Shown here: positions 8,436 to 16,187 of the stretch, one piece after another
Position numbering within the stretch: the first letter of the stretch is position 1
How the letters are laid out: each line of letters opens with the position of its first letter
Assembly: GCF_900696085.1 (NCBI RefSeq)
Contig: NZ_CAADFC020000016.1
Coordinates: 248,001 to 312,000 of the forward strand
Source of the DNA: Bradyrhizobium ivorense
Lineage (GTDB): Bacteria > Pseudomonadota > Alphaproteobacteria > Rhizobiales > Xanthobacteraceae
DNA: 64,000 nt
Reading direction: 5' to 3'
The notes under the pieces: generated by a model
Told to the model about the DNA's origin: nothing
Databases searched by the model: none
What the model saw: the letters and a program-made list of their open reading frames with translations, nothing else
Made by a program: the position numbers and the translations under genes

Positions 8436-10499
8436 ATGCCCGATAGCGCCGCGGCTGCGCCTGCGAAGAAGATCGAGTTCGAAGATCCGCATGCCGGGCT
8501 CGGCAATCTGCAGGAGGCCGAGGTCACGCGCGTGCGCACGTTGCGCGGCGTCTGGCGCTGGGCGCTGGTGATCGCGACGGCCGCGACCATCCTGCTGTGC
8601 ATCAACCAGCAATTCTCGCTGCGCTTCTTCATCGACTACACCCAGCTCAACACCGAATATTTCTATTTGCTGATCGCGCTGATGCTGCCCTTCACGTTCC
8701 TGATCTTCCCGGGAACGGAGACCGCGCCGCTCAACCGGATTCCCTGGTACGACCTCCTGCTCGCGCTCGCCACCTTTGCGGCCTCGATCTGGCTGATGCT
8801 GAACGTGCGCAAGGCGGCACAGTACGGCTGGGAATCCGACGGTGCGCCACGCAATGTCATCGTCGCCGGCCTCGTGATGTGGGTGATGCTGATGGAGGCG
8901 CTGCGGCGCACCGGCGGCTGGAGCCTCTTGCTCAGCGTGTTCCCCTTCACCGTCTATCCGCTGTTCGCCGAGGCGAGCTGGCTCGGCCCGTTCAGAGGCT
9001 CGCAGCTCACGCTCGACCAGGCCACGGCCTATCACGTGCTGTCGGGCGAGAGCCTGCTCGGCATTCCGATCCAGGCCTTTGCCGACACCGTGATCGGCTT
9101 CCTGGTGTTCGGCACCGCGCTGATGATGACCGGCGCCGGAAAATTCTTCATCAACATTGCCTTCGCGCTGTGCGGCACGTTCCGCGGCGGTGCGGCCAAG
9201 GTCTGCATCTTCGCCTCCGGCCTGCTCGGCATGATGTCGGGCTCGATCATCTCCAACGTGCTGACCGCCGGCACCATGACCATCCCGGTGATGAAGAAGA
9301 GCGGCTTTCGCGCCTCCTATGCCGGCGCGATCGAAGCCTGCGCCTCGACCGGCGCGGTGCTGGCGCCGCCGGTGATGGGCGCGACCGCGTTCGTGATCGC
9401 GCAATTCCTCAATGTCAGCTATGCCGAGGTGGCGGTCGCCGCGATCATCCCGGCCGCGCTCTATTACATCGGCCTGTTCATGCAGGTCGATTCCTACGCC
9501 GCGCGTCACGGGCTGAAGGGCATTCCGCGCGCCGAGCTGCCGCGGGTGATGGATACGATCAAGGACGGCTGGTACTACGTCTTCGTCATCGCGCTCTTGA
9601 TCGTGATGCTGCTCTACTTCAAGCGCGAGAGCCACGCGCCGTTCTACGCCACCGCGCTGCTGCTGGTGCTGAACCAGGTGTTCTCCAAGGACACCCGCTG
9701 GACGCTGGGAACGATCGCCAAATTCCTCGAGGTCAACGGCCGCACCTTCGTCGAGCTGGTCGGCATCCTCGCCGGCTGCGGCCTCCTGATCGGCGCGTTC
9801 TCGATGACCGGCGTGGTCTCGAGCCTCGCCAACGACCTGCTGACACTGGCCGGCGACAATGCCTTCCTGCTGCTCGCGATGTGCGCCTTCACCAGCCTGA
9901 TCCTCGGCCTCGGGCTGACCACCACGGCCTGCTACATCTTCCTCGCCATCCTGGTTGCGCCCGCGCTGGAGAAGCTCGGGTTGAACCGGATGGCGGTGCA
10001 CATGTTCATCTTCTACTGGGGCATGCTGTCGTCGATCACCCCGCCGGTTGCGATCGCTTCCTTTGCCGCGGCCGGCATCGCCGGCTCGCCGGCGATGAAG
10101 ACCGGCTGGGAATCGATGTGGGTCGGCAGCATCATCTACTTCATCCCGTTCTTCTTCGTGCTGAACCCGGCCTTGGTGCTGCAGGGACCGAGCCCCTATC
10201 TCGCAGGGCTCGGCCTGATGGCAATTGCGGCCGTCGGCACGCTGTTCATCTGCGGCGGCATTCAGGGCTATCAGGCCTTCGTCGGCGACCTGCGCGGCAC
10301 CGGGCCGCTGGAATGGCCGCTGCGGGTGCTGCTGGTGATCGGCGGATTCGTGATCGCAACGCCCGGCGGCGGCATCAATCCGCTGTCGCAGTGGCACATG
10401 ACGCTGCTCGGGCTTGCGATCCTGGCGCCGACCGCCCTGCTCGCGCTGGTGCTGATCCGCCGCCAAGCGCTGGTCCCGAACCAGTTGCGCGCGCCCTGA
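8436..10499 (+). CDS. TRAP transporter fused permease (DctQM-type)
   Basis: A 687-residue polytopic membrane protein. The N-terminal ~200 residues form the small-subunit-like (4-helix) part and the rest a DctM large subunit with about 12 helices, the fused form usual with TAXI binding proteins. Diagnostic pieces include the Gly/Ser-rich reentrant segments GLLGMMSGSIISNVLTAGTMTIPVMK (about residues 262-287) and AGCASTGAVLAPPVMGATAFVIA-like residues shortly after. It uses an ion gradient to import the ligand caught by the TAXI protein encoded upstream. The ATG follows GGGGGATGCGCG. The start methionine precedes a ~45-residue cytoplasmic segment. The glutaminase gene begins 22 bases after the stop. 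Confidence 0.9.
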   Translation: MPDSAAAAPAKKIEFEDPHAGLGNLQEAEVTRVRTLRGVWRWALVIATAATILLCINQQFSLRFFIDYTQLNTEYFYLLIALMLPFTFLIFPGTETAPLNRIPWYDLLLALATFAASIWLMLNVRKAAQYGWESDGAPRNVIVAGLVMWVMLMEALRRTGGWSLLLSVFPFTVYPLFAEASWLGPFRGSQLTLDQATAYHVLSGESLLGIPIQAFADTVIGFLVFGTALMMTGAGKFFINIAFALCGTFRGGAAKVCIFASGLLGMMSGSIISNVLTAGTMTIPVMKKSGFRASYAGAIEACASTGAVLAPPVMGATAFVIAQFLNVSYAEVAVAAIIPAALYYIGLFMQVDSYAARHGLKGIPRAELPRVMDTIKDGWYYVFVIALLIVMLLYFKRESHAPFYATALLLVLNQVFSKDTRWTLGTIAKFLEVNGRTFVELVGILAGCGLLIGAFSMTGVVSSLANDLLTLAGDNAFLLLAMCAFTSLILGLGLTTTACYIFLAILVAPALEKLGLNRMAVHMFIFYWGMLSSITPPVAIASFAAAGIAGSPAMKTGWESMWVGSIIYFIPFFFVLNPALVLQGPSPYLAGLGLMAIAAVGTLFICGGIQGYQAFVGDLRGTGPLEWPLRVLLVIGGFVIATPGGGINPLSQWHMTLLGLAILAPTALLALVLIRRQALVPNQLRAP

Positions 10500-10521
10500 T
10501 TGCGTTGCAAAACAGCGGGCG

Positions 10522-12381
10522 ATGAAACAATCGCCGCCGCCCGTCACCGCCAGCACCGTCAACTGGACCCGCGCGCAGCCGCCGCTGCTGCGGTTTCTGC
10601 ACGCTTGTTACGCAAATTTCCTGCCCGAGGACGGCGGCGCCGTCGCCGACTACATCCCCGAGCTCGGCAAGGCCGACCCTGCCCATTTCGGCATCGGCCT
10701 CGCGACGCTGGACGGCCATGTCTACGAGGTCGGCGACACCCGGATCCCCTTCACGATCCAGTCGATGTCGAAACCGTTCGTGTTCGCGCTGGCGCTGGAT
10801 ACGCTCGGCGCCGAGCGGGTCGAGCGCGTGATCGGCGTTGAACCATCAGGCGATCCCTTCAACTCGATCCGGCTCAATGCCGAAAACCACCCGTTCAACC
10901 CGATGGTCAATGCCGGCGCGATCGCCTGTTCCGGCCTGATCCATGCCGACAAGGGCGACGGCGCGTTCGAATATATCCGCCAGGCGCTCGGCCGTTTTGC
11001 GGGCCGCGAGCTTGACGTCGACGAGGCGGTCTATGCCTCCGAAAGCGCCACCGGCGACCGTAACCGGGCGATCGGCTACCTCTTGCGCACCAACGGGGTG
11101 ATCACCGAGAACGTGCCTGATGTGCTCGACGTCTATTTCCGGCAATGCGCCATCCTCGTCACCGCGCGCGACATCGCGGTGATGGCGGCAACATTGGCCA
11201 ACCGCGGCATCAACCCGCTGACCGAGCAGCAGGTGATGACGCCCTATGCGATCTCCCGCGCGCTGTCGGTGATGACGTCGTCGGGCATGTACGACTTTGC
11301 CGGCGAATGGATCTACCGGGTCGGCGTTCCCGCCAAGAGCGGCGTCGGCGGCGGCATTCTGGCGGCGCTGCCGGCGCGGCTCGGGCTAGGCAGCTATTCG
11401 CCAAAGCTCGACAAGCACGGCAACAGCGTGCGCGGCATCAAGGTCTGCCAGGCGCTGTCGGCGCATTACGACCTGCACATGCTCAACCGCAGCGACGACG
11501 CCCGCCACAGCATCATCGCCGACTACAATATCGGCAAGAACCCGTCGCGGCGGCTGCGCCGGCCGCAGGAGCAGGAGATCCTGGCCAGGCATTTCCAGGA
11601 GGTGCGCGTGATCGAGCTGGTCGGCACGCTGTCGCTCTCCAATGTCGACTATGTCTCGCGCCGGCTCGGGGGCGGACCGCGGCCGGAATTCGTGATCTTC
11701 GACCTGCGCCGCGTCACCGCGACGACGCGCGCCGGCGCGCGGCTGGTGGCGGAGGCCTTCAAGGAGCTCGCCGAGCTCGGCGTCACCGTGATTCTATCAG
11801 GCATCAAGCGGACGTCGCGGGAGTGGAGTGGCATCAGCGAGTGGACCAGCCGGCTCGGCAATGTCAGGGATTTCTATCTTCTCGACACCGCGATCGAATG
11901 GGCCGAGGACCAGATCGTCTACCGCTATGGCGGCTCGATCGACTTCCTCGAGACCACCGAGCTTGCCGAGCAGCCGCTGCTCGCCGGGCTGGACGCAGCC
12001 GAGCTCGCCGATCTGGCCTCGCTTTGCACGGTCCGGACTTACCAGCCGCACCAGACCATCATCGCGGCAGGCGATGCGGCAACCTCGCTGTTCTTCCTGC
12101 GCAGCGGCGTCGTCCACGTCACCCTGCCCGACGGCGTCCGCCTCGCGACGCTGACCGCCGGCATGGCGTTCGGCGAGATGGCGCTGCTGGAGCCGAAGCG
12201 GTCCGCCGACGTGCTGGCCGACATGTCCGCGACCGCCTACGAGGTGACGATCGCGGACTTCGAGCGCTTCCGCACAAGGCACCCGCGCGCCTGCGAGCGG
12301 ATCATGCGCAACCTCGCGCAGCTGCTCGCCGAGCGGCTGATCGTCGCCAATGCCAAGGTCGACCTGCTGACGTCGGGCTAG
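10522..12381 (+). CDS. glsA: Glutaminase A fused to STAS and cyclic-nucleotide-binding domains
   Basis: A 619-residue three-domain protein, twice the length of ordinary glutaminases (~310). Residues ~15-320 are a serine glutaminase of the β-lactamase-like fold, hydrolysing glutamine to glutamate and ammonia; the catalytic SxxK is SMSK at 81-84 and the family segments NPMVNAGAI and AKSGVGGGI are present. Residues ~355-455 form a STAS domain (VIELVGTLSLSNVDYV.., FDLRRVTATTRAGARL). Residues ~475-610 form a CAP-type cyclic-nucleotide domain whose phosphate-binding cassette FGEMALLEPKRSADV keeps the Glu and Arg needed to bind cAMP or cGMP. The fusion suggests allosteric control of glutamine breakdown. 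It starts 22 bases after the TRAP permease and may be co-transcribed. No membrane segment is seen. Confidence 0.92.
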   Translation: MKQSPPPVTASTVNWTRAQPPLLRFLHACYANFLPEDGGAVADYIPELGKADPAHFGIGLATLDGHVYEVGDTRIPFTIQSMSKPFVFALALDTLGAERVERVIGVEPSGDPFNSIRLNAENHPFNPMVNAGAIACSGLIHADKGDGAFEYIRQALGRFAGRELDVDEAVYASESATGDRNRAIGYLLRTNGVITENVPDVLDVYFRQCAILVTARDIAVMAATLANRGINPLTEQQVMTPYAISRALSVMTSSGMYDFAGEWIYRVGVPAKSGVGGGILAALPARLGLGSYSPKLDKHGNSVRGIKVCQALSAHYDLHMLNRSDDARHSIIADYNIGKNPSRRLRRPQEQEILARHFQEVRVIELVGTLSLSNVDYVSRRLGGGPRPEFVIFDLRRVTATTRAGARLVAEAFKELAELGVTVILSGIKRTSREWSGISEWTSRLGNVRDFYLLDTAIEWAEDQIVYRYGGSIDFLETTELAEQPLLAGLDAAELADLASLCTVRTYQPHQTIIAAGDAATSLFFLRSGVVHVTLPDGVRLATLTAGMAFGEMALLEPKRSADVLADMSATAYEVTIADFERFRTRHPRACERIMRNLAQLLAERLIVANAKVDLLTSG

Positions 12382-12719
12382 CTGTTTGCTCTTTCCCTCT
12401 CCCTCTCCCCGTTCTTACGGGGAGAGGGCTGCGGTGAGGGGCATCCATACGGCGAGCAGTTTGCGATGTGTTGGGCAGCGTGCCTCGCCCCTCACCCGGA
12501 TCGCTCACGCGATCCGACCTCTCCCCGCAGAAGGGCGGGGAGAGGCGAAAAGCGCCGCATGGGCGCACTATTTCGGAATGATAGAATAATACCGGTGAGT
12601 TGCCCGACGTGTCAAGTCGTCGGGTCGAGCGCCGGCCGCCGCCGGCTACTTTGCATGGGGTTGTTTTTCGGGTTTTGGACAGGCCGCGAGGCAAGCCCGG
12701 CCGGAGAGCTCGACAACCC
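12382..12719. repeat. Gene-free stretch with two hairpin repeats (family B) and a further recurrent-looking element
   Basis: No gene is supported here. Bases 12389-12545 carry two family-B units: TCTCCCCGttcttaCGGGGAGA near 12405-12427 and CTCTCCCCGcagaaggGCGGGGAGAG near 12520-12545, linked by GTGAGGGGC / GCCCCTCACC arms. The part from about 12597 to 12680 (..GTCAAGTCGTCGGG.. then TTTGCATGGGGTTGTTTTTC) resembles an intergenic sequence I recall from Bradyrhizobium genomes; only one copy is present here, so that identification rests on memory. The flanking genes converge, so the hairpins may also serve as terminators. Confidence 0.65.
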
Positions 12720-13355
12720 TTACCCCGGGCGCTGCCATTCCATCACGACGAACCACGGCACGCGGCGAAAATCGGCCTGCCGGGTGGCTTCGCCGGACAC
12801 CGGGGCCGGTTCGGCAAAGAACCTCAGCAGCAGTCCCTGCTCCAGCAGCGCCGTCATGTAGGCCGACAGCGGCCGGTGCCAGTTCTCGATGCGGATGCCG
12901 GCCCATGCGAACGACATCGGGAACTCGTCGAGATAGCGGTCGACGGGGAAATGCAAACGGCGTCCCGCCTCGTCCCTGACCCAGCCCTGCTCGGCGCCGG
13001 CCGAGGTGAAGCCGGTGAGATTTGCGATCAAGAGCGCGCCGCCCGGCCGCAGCACCCGCGCCATCTCGCGGATCGCCGCCCTGAAGTCGGGGATGTCGAC
13101 CAGCGTGATGTAGCTGACGACGAGGTCGAAGCTCGCATCAGGGAATTCGAGCTGCTCGGCGCGGCCGCATCGATAATCGCCGGAAGGATCGCGCTGCCTT
13201 GCGGTGTCGAGCAAGGCCGCCGTCGGCTCAATGCCGATCGGACTGACGCCGGCGGCCTTGAGGACCCGGCAGAACCGCCCCTCGCCGCAGCCGACATCGA
13301 GCGCATTGCCGAACCGGCCGCGGCCGATCCGCTCGAGCATGACCGGATCGAGCAC
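12720..13355 (-). CDS. Class I SAM-dependent methyltransferase (5' end uncertain)
   Basis: A Rossmann-fold methyltransferase of at least 211 residues. Motif I is NALDVGCGEGRF; motif II-like ..GIEPTAALLDTA..; post-motif pieces are FDLVVSYITLVDIPDF and RVLRPGGALLIANL. The acceptor substrate is unknown. The annotated start is a GTG at 13355, but the frame stays open upstream for at least 30 more codons and encodes a plausible family N-terminus (ERFNGWDASAQAWIESQ, then GERGDWGREH). No ATG, GTG or TTG is seen in that extension, which reaches back into the end of the upstream gene. The true start may be a rare codon or the 5' end may be damaged. It follows the carboxymuconolactone-decarboxylase-like gene on the same strand. 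Confidence 0.8.
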   Translation of the reverse strand: MLDPVMLERIGRGRFGNALDVGCGEGRFCRVLKAAGVSPIGIEPTAALLDTARQRDPSGDYRCGRAEQLEFPDASFDLVVSYITLVDIPDFRAAIREMARVLRPGGALLIANLTGFTSAGAEQGWVRDEAGRRLHFPVDRYLDEFPMSFAWAGIRIENWHRPLSAYMTALLEQGLLLRFFAEPAPVSGEATRQADFRRVPWFVVMEWQRPG

Positions 13356-13430
13356 ATGCTCGCGCCCCCAGTCGCCACGCTCGCCCTGTGATTCAATCCA
13401 GGCCTGCGCGGAGGCGTCCCACCCGTTGAA

Positions 13431-13451
13431 GCGTTCCTCCGAACCGCGGAG
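13431..13451. promoter_or_regulatory. Hairpin that hides a GGAGG sequence ahead of the methyltransferase
   Basis: The arms TTCCTCCG and CGGAGGAA pair exactly over eight bases with a five-base loop. It lies between the stop of the upstream gene (13460) and the methyltransferase N-terminal extension. Read on the minus strand, the 3' arm is a Shine-Dalgarno-like CGGAGGAA, so the fold could limit translation of the methyltransferase. Confidence 0.55.
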
Positions 13452-13459
13452 GAAGCGGC

Positions 13460-13987
13460 CTAGCTCACCACTTCCGTCACCGGCTGCATGTCGATCGCAA
13501 AGGTCTCGAGGAATTTTGAGGTCATGATGTAGAAACCGACCGAGAGCTGCAGTTCGATCAGCGCCGCGGGCGTCAGCTTTGCCGCGATCGTGTTGAAGGT
13601 CGCGTCGGTCGGCTTCTTCAGCTTGACGATCTCGTCGGTGAAGGCGAGCGCGGCGCGCTGCACCTCGTTGAAGCAGGCTGCCTGCTGCCAGTTCTCCAGC
13701 GCCTCGTTCTGCTCGTCGGTGACGCCGACATTCTTGCCGATCCGCTTGTGCGCGACGATTTCGTACGGCGCTTCGCAGAGGATGCCGGTGCGGGTGATCG
13801 CGAGCTCGCGCACCACGGGATCAAGCTCGCCCTTGTGGCGGATCGCGCCGCCGAGCCGGCAGTACTGCTCAAAATAGCTCGGCGAATGCGCCATCATGCG
13901 AAAGATGTTGGCGTTGCGGTTCTTGTCGAGGATTTCGCGGGTGCGCGGGCTTGCCTTTGCGGGATCGGAGTAGTCGATGCGGGCCAT
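13460..13987 (-). CDS. Carboxymuconolactone decarboxylase (AhpD-like fold) family protein
   Basis: A 175-residue all-helical protein of the CMD family. The core reads ..FRMMAHSPSYFEQYCRLGGAIRHKG.. followed by LDPVVRELAITRTGILC and EAPYEIVAHKRIGKNVG. The family includes γ-carboxymuconolactone decarboxylases of aromatic catabolism and AhpD-like antioxidant proteins. This member has a single Cys followed by EAPYE and His rather than the redox CxxC of AhpD, so a peroxidase-partner role is unlikely and a decarboxylase or unknown hydrolytic role is more likely. Length fits the family. It is the first gene of a two-gene unit with the methyltransferase. Confidence 0.85.
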   Translation of the reverse strand: MARIDYSDPAKASPRTREILDKNRNANIFRMMAHSPSYFEQYCRLGGAIRHKGELDPVVRELAITRTGILCEAPYEIVAHKRIGKNVGVTDEQNEALENWQQAACFNEVQRAALAFTDEIVKLKKPTDATFNTIAAKLTPAALIELQLSVGFYIMTSKFLETFAIDMQPVTEVVS

Positions 13988-14229
13988 TTCCTAACCTTCG
14001 TCGTTGCCGTTTCTGTCGAGTTTCGAACAGTATCCGCCGCCTGTCGCGGGAGCAACACGCCCGAGTCAAATTGCCGCCGCATTCCCGGACAACCCTGGTA
14101 CCGCCGGTATTCGCTGAGTGGGGACTCATCAAGCGAATGCCCGGCGCGGGGTGTTCCGAGTAAAAAATCTGACCGTCTAGCGCGCTCGTCGCGCAACGAT
14201 GAGTTACGCCCGAAGTCTAGGGGAAACGC

Positions 14230-14331
14230 ATGAAGGAAGCCACCAAGAGGGCGGCCTCGGAGGCGCTTGCGCAAGCGCTGGCGGTGACGGCAATGCTCGT
14301 CATCGCCAGCGTTGTACTCTATTGGCGGTGA
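14230..14331 (+). CDS. Possible 33-residue single-pass membrane protein
   Basis: A short ORF with a plausible ribosome site (AGGGGAAACGC before the ATG). The N-terminal half is an amphipathic, charged helix (MKEATKRAASEALAQALAV) and the C-terminal half is a single transmembrane segment (VTAMLVIASVVLYWR). This organisation is typical of small bacterial inner-membrane proteins. It has no recognisable family. The stop codon lies inside the left arm of an 11-bp inverted repeat that could end its transcript. It stands alone between a minus-strand gene pair and a minus-strand operon. Confidence 0.5.
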   Translation: MKEATKRAASEALAQALAVTAMLVIASVVLYWR

Positions 14332-14363
14332 CGGCTGTCCAGTCACGCGTAGCAGCCGTCACC
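14327..14363. terminator. Stem-loop after the 33-codon ORF
   Basis: GGTGACGGCTG (14327-14337) pairs exactly with CAGCCGTCACC (14353-14363) over 11 bases, with a 15-base loop. It overlaps the stop codon of the small ORF. No U-tract follows, so it would act as a weak terminator or 3' protective structure. Confidence 0.5.
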
Positions 14364-14482
14364 GTGAGGAGCTCGCGCCAAAATTGCCGAGCAAAGTTGC
14401 GCTGAAGCCACCGCCGTAGCTTCAGCGATGCTGGAAGTGATCCATGCTTCCCCGTCCAGCCATGGATTGCTTCGCTGCACCT

Positions 14483-14517
14483 GTCACCCGGCGGCGCTCT
14501 CGCGCCGACCGGGTGAC
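14483..14517. terminator. Stem-loop downstream of the acyl-CoA operon
   Basis: GTCACCCGG pairs with CCGGGTGAC, with a second GGCGC/GCGCC pairing inside. It begins 15 bases past the stop of the DUF35 gene on the minus strand, where the operon's transcript should end. There is no run of T on either side. Confidence 0.5.
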
Positions 14518-14531
14518 TCGCAGTGATTGCG

Positions 14532-14891
14532 TCACTTCGCCTTTGCGAAATAGGGCACCAGCCGTCCGGCAAATTGCGTGAAGCGCGCCGCAACCTTGTC
14601 GCCGATGGCGAGGTCTTTGTCGCCATGGGCCATCATGCGAAAGCCGTCATCGGCATCGACCAGCACGATGTTGTAGGGCACATGCGCGCGGGTCGCAGGC
14701 GTTGCGGCCCGGCAGACCAGCGAGGTCGCGTACACGGTCCCTGCCCCGCTGGCGCGATGCTCGGCGAGATCGGACGAGCCGCAGGCGGCGCAGAAGCTGC
14801 GGCGAAAATACTGCCGCGCGCCGCAGGCGCTGCAGGTCTGGTAGACAATGGCTTCCGCGCCCTTGGTCCAGTCGGCAATCGGTCCGCTCAT
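14532..14891 (-). CDS. Zn-ribbon/OB-fold protein (DUF35 family), partner of the thiolase-like protein
   Basis: A 119-residue DUF35 protein. The N-terminal rubredoxin-like zinc ribbon has two CxxC pairs (CSACG and CAACG, 12 residues apart) and the C-terminal part is an OB-fold (..GTVYATSLVCR.., PYNIVLVDADDGFRMMAHG). Such proteins bind acyl-CoA or act as obligatory partners of thiolase-superfamily enzymes. The frame is open further upstream, but the ATG at 14891 overlaps the stop of the thiolase-like gene as ATGA, showing tight translational coupling. It is likely a 1:1 partner of that protein. Confidence 0.88.
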   Translation of the reverse strand: MSGPIADWTKGAEAIVYQTCSACGARQYFRRSFCAACGSSDLAEHRASGAGTVYATSLVCRAATPATRAHVPYNIVLVDADDGFRMMAHGDKDLAIGDKVAARFTQFAGRLVPYFAKAK

Positions 14892-16024
14892 CGCACCCGC
14901 TCCAGGAACATGCTGACATGCGACGACAGCACACCACCGTCGCCGTGCAGCAGCGCGACCGAGGCGTCGCGGACCTGACGAGTTCCGGCGCGGCCGGTCA
15001 TCTGCAAATGGGCCTCGACCAGATGCGCCATCGCGCCGCCGACGCCGCAATGGCCGTAGCTGAGCAGGCCGCCATGGGTGTTGAGCGGCATCTCGCCATC
15101 GCCGTTGAAATAGCCGGCGCGCACCCGCGCCGCGGCCTCGCCACGCTTGGCGAGGCCAAGATCCTCCAGCAGCATCGCCAGCGTGATGGTAAAGCTGTCG
15201 TAAACCGCGGCGTAACGGACATCCGAGATCGCGACGCCCGCCGCCTGCTTCGCCTTCGCGATCGAAATCTCGGCGCCGAGCTCGCTCAGCGCCGGCGCTG
15301 CCGTGATGTGCTGATGGGTGTGCGCCTGGGCGCAGCCGCGCACGCGGACCTGCCGCTCGCCGGTCGGCGCGCGGCTGATCACGCAGGCTGCACCGCCGTC
15401 CGACACCGGGCAGCAGTCCAATAGCTTCAGCGGCAGCGCCACCGGTTTCGAGGCCATCACATCGGCAACCGTGATCGGCTCGTGGAACTGGGCGCCGGGA
15501 TGCATCAGCGCATGCTTGCGCATCAGCACCGCGAACTCGGCGAGGTCTTCTTGCGTGACGCCGTACTCATGCATGTAGCGGCTCGCGACCAGGCCGTAAT
15601 AGGCCGGGATGGTCGGCCCCAAGGTCACCTCATAGTCGGGATGGCCGACCTGGGCCAGCGCCTGGATCGAGGCGTCGCGGCTCTGCCCGGTCAGCCGGTT
15701 CTCGCCGCCGACCACCAGCACGTGCCTTGCGACGCCGGCGTCGACGAGATGATGCGCCAGCATGGTCATCGCAAGCCCGGTGGCGCCGCCGACCTGCACG
15801 GCGTGGGCGTAGGCCGGACGGATGCCAAAATGCTCGGCGAACACGGTGGCCAGCATGATGTGCGGCGAGACCGTGGAGTAGCCGCAGAGGATGCCGTCGA
15901 TCTCGGCGCGCTTCAGCCCGGCGTCGGCGATTGCAAGCTCGGCCGCCATGCTCATCAGGTCGAGCGAGGACGATCCCTCATGCTTGCCATAGGATGTCAG
16001 GCCGACGCCGGTGACGAAGCTCAT
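14888..16024 (-). CDS. Thiolase-superfamily protein lacking the nucleophilic Cys (possible acyl-CoA aldolase)
   Basis: A 378-residue protein with the two-lobed thiolase fold, of the SCP2/lipid-transfer-protein type. Where a thiolase has its acyl-accepting Cys (VENACATG), this protein has AVQVGGATG, so that Cys is Gly80. The second loop reads HGGLLSYGHCGVGGA instead of the usual SGG..GHPIGATG. Tyr residues at 275 (VYDSFT) and 323 (SYGHC) are placed like those proposed to work in the steroid-side-chain aldolase Ltp2. With its coupled DUF35 partner, it is more likely an acyl-CoA aldolase/retro-aldolase or binding protein than a thiolase. The frame is open to 16069; the ATG at 16024 has GGGGAGGTG just before it. 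Confidence 0.82.
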   Translation of the reverse strand: MSFVTGVGLTSYGKHEGSSSLDLMSMAAELAIADAGLKRAEIDGILCGYSTVSPHIMLATVFAEHFGIRPAYAHAVQVGGATGLAMTMLAHHLVDAGVARHVLVVGGENRLTGQSRDASIQALAQVGHPDYEVTLGPTIPAYYGLVASRYMHEYGVTQEDLAEFAVLMRKHALMHPGAQFHEPITVADVMASKPVALPLKLLDCCPVSDGGAACVISRAPTGERQVRVRGCAQAHTHQHITAAPALSELGAEISIAKAKQAAGVAISDVRYAAVYDSFTITLAMLLEDLGLAKRGEAAARVRAGYFNGDGEMPLNTHGGLLSYGHCGVGGAMAHLVEAHLQMTGRAGTRQVRDASVALLHGDGGVLSSHVSMFLERVR

Positions 16025-16026
16025 CT

Positions 16027-16155
<129 letters not shown>

Positions 16156-16187
16156 GACGGCGGCGTGTCTCTGCGACTGCATTCTCA

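Larger units (their letters stand above)
13988..14531. other. Long intergenic region with a possible small membrane protein gene and two hairpins
   Basis: This 544-base gap carries only one candidate gene, the 33-codon ORF at 14230-14331 (listed separately). Two strong inverted repeats lie at 14327-14363 and 14483-14517. The remainder, including 13988-14229, has no gene, tRNA or repeat that I can recognise. A promoter for the 13460 gene must lie at its left end. Confidence 0.6.

Noticed and set aside
8271..10562. 763-codon minus-strand frame over the TRAP permease
   Set aside because: Antisense shadow of a clear 12-helix permease; the product is a monotonous His/Asp/Arg/Gln-rich sequence.
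14888..16024. Straight annotation as acetyl-CoA acetyltransferase
   Set aside because: The nucleophilic Cys is Gly, so thiolase chemistry is not possible in the usual way; named by fold only.
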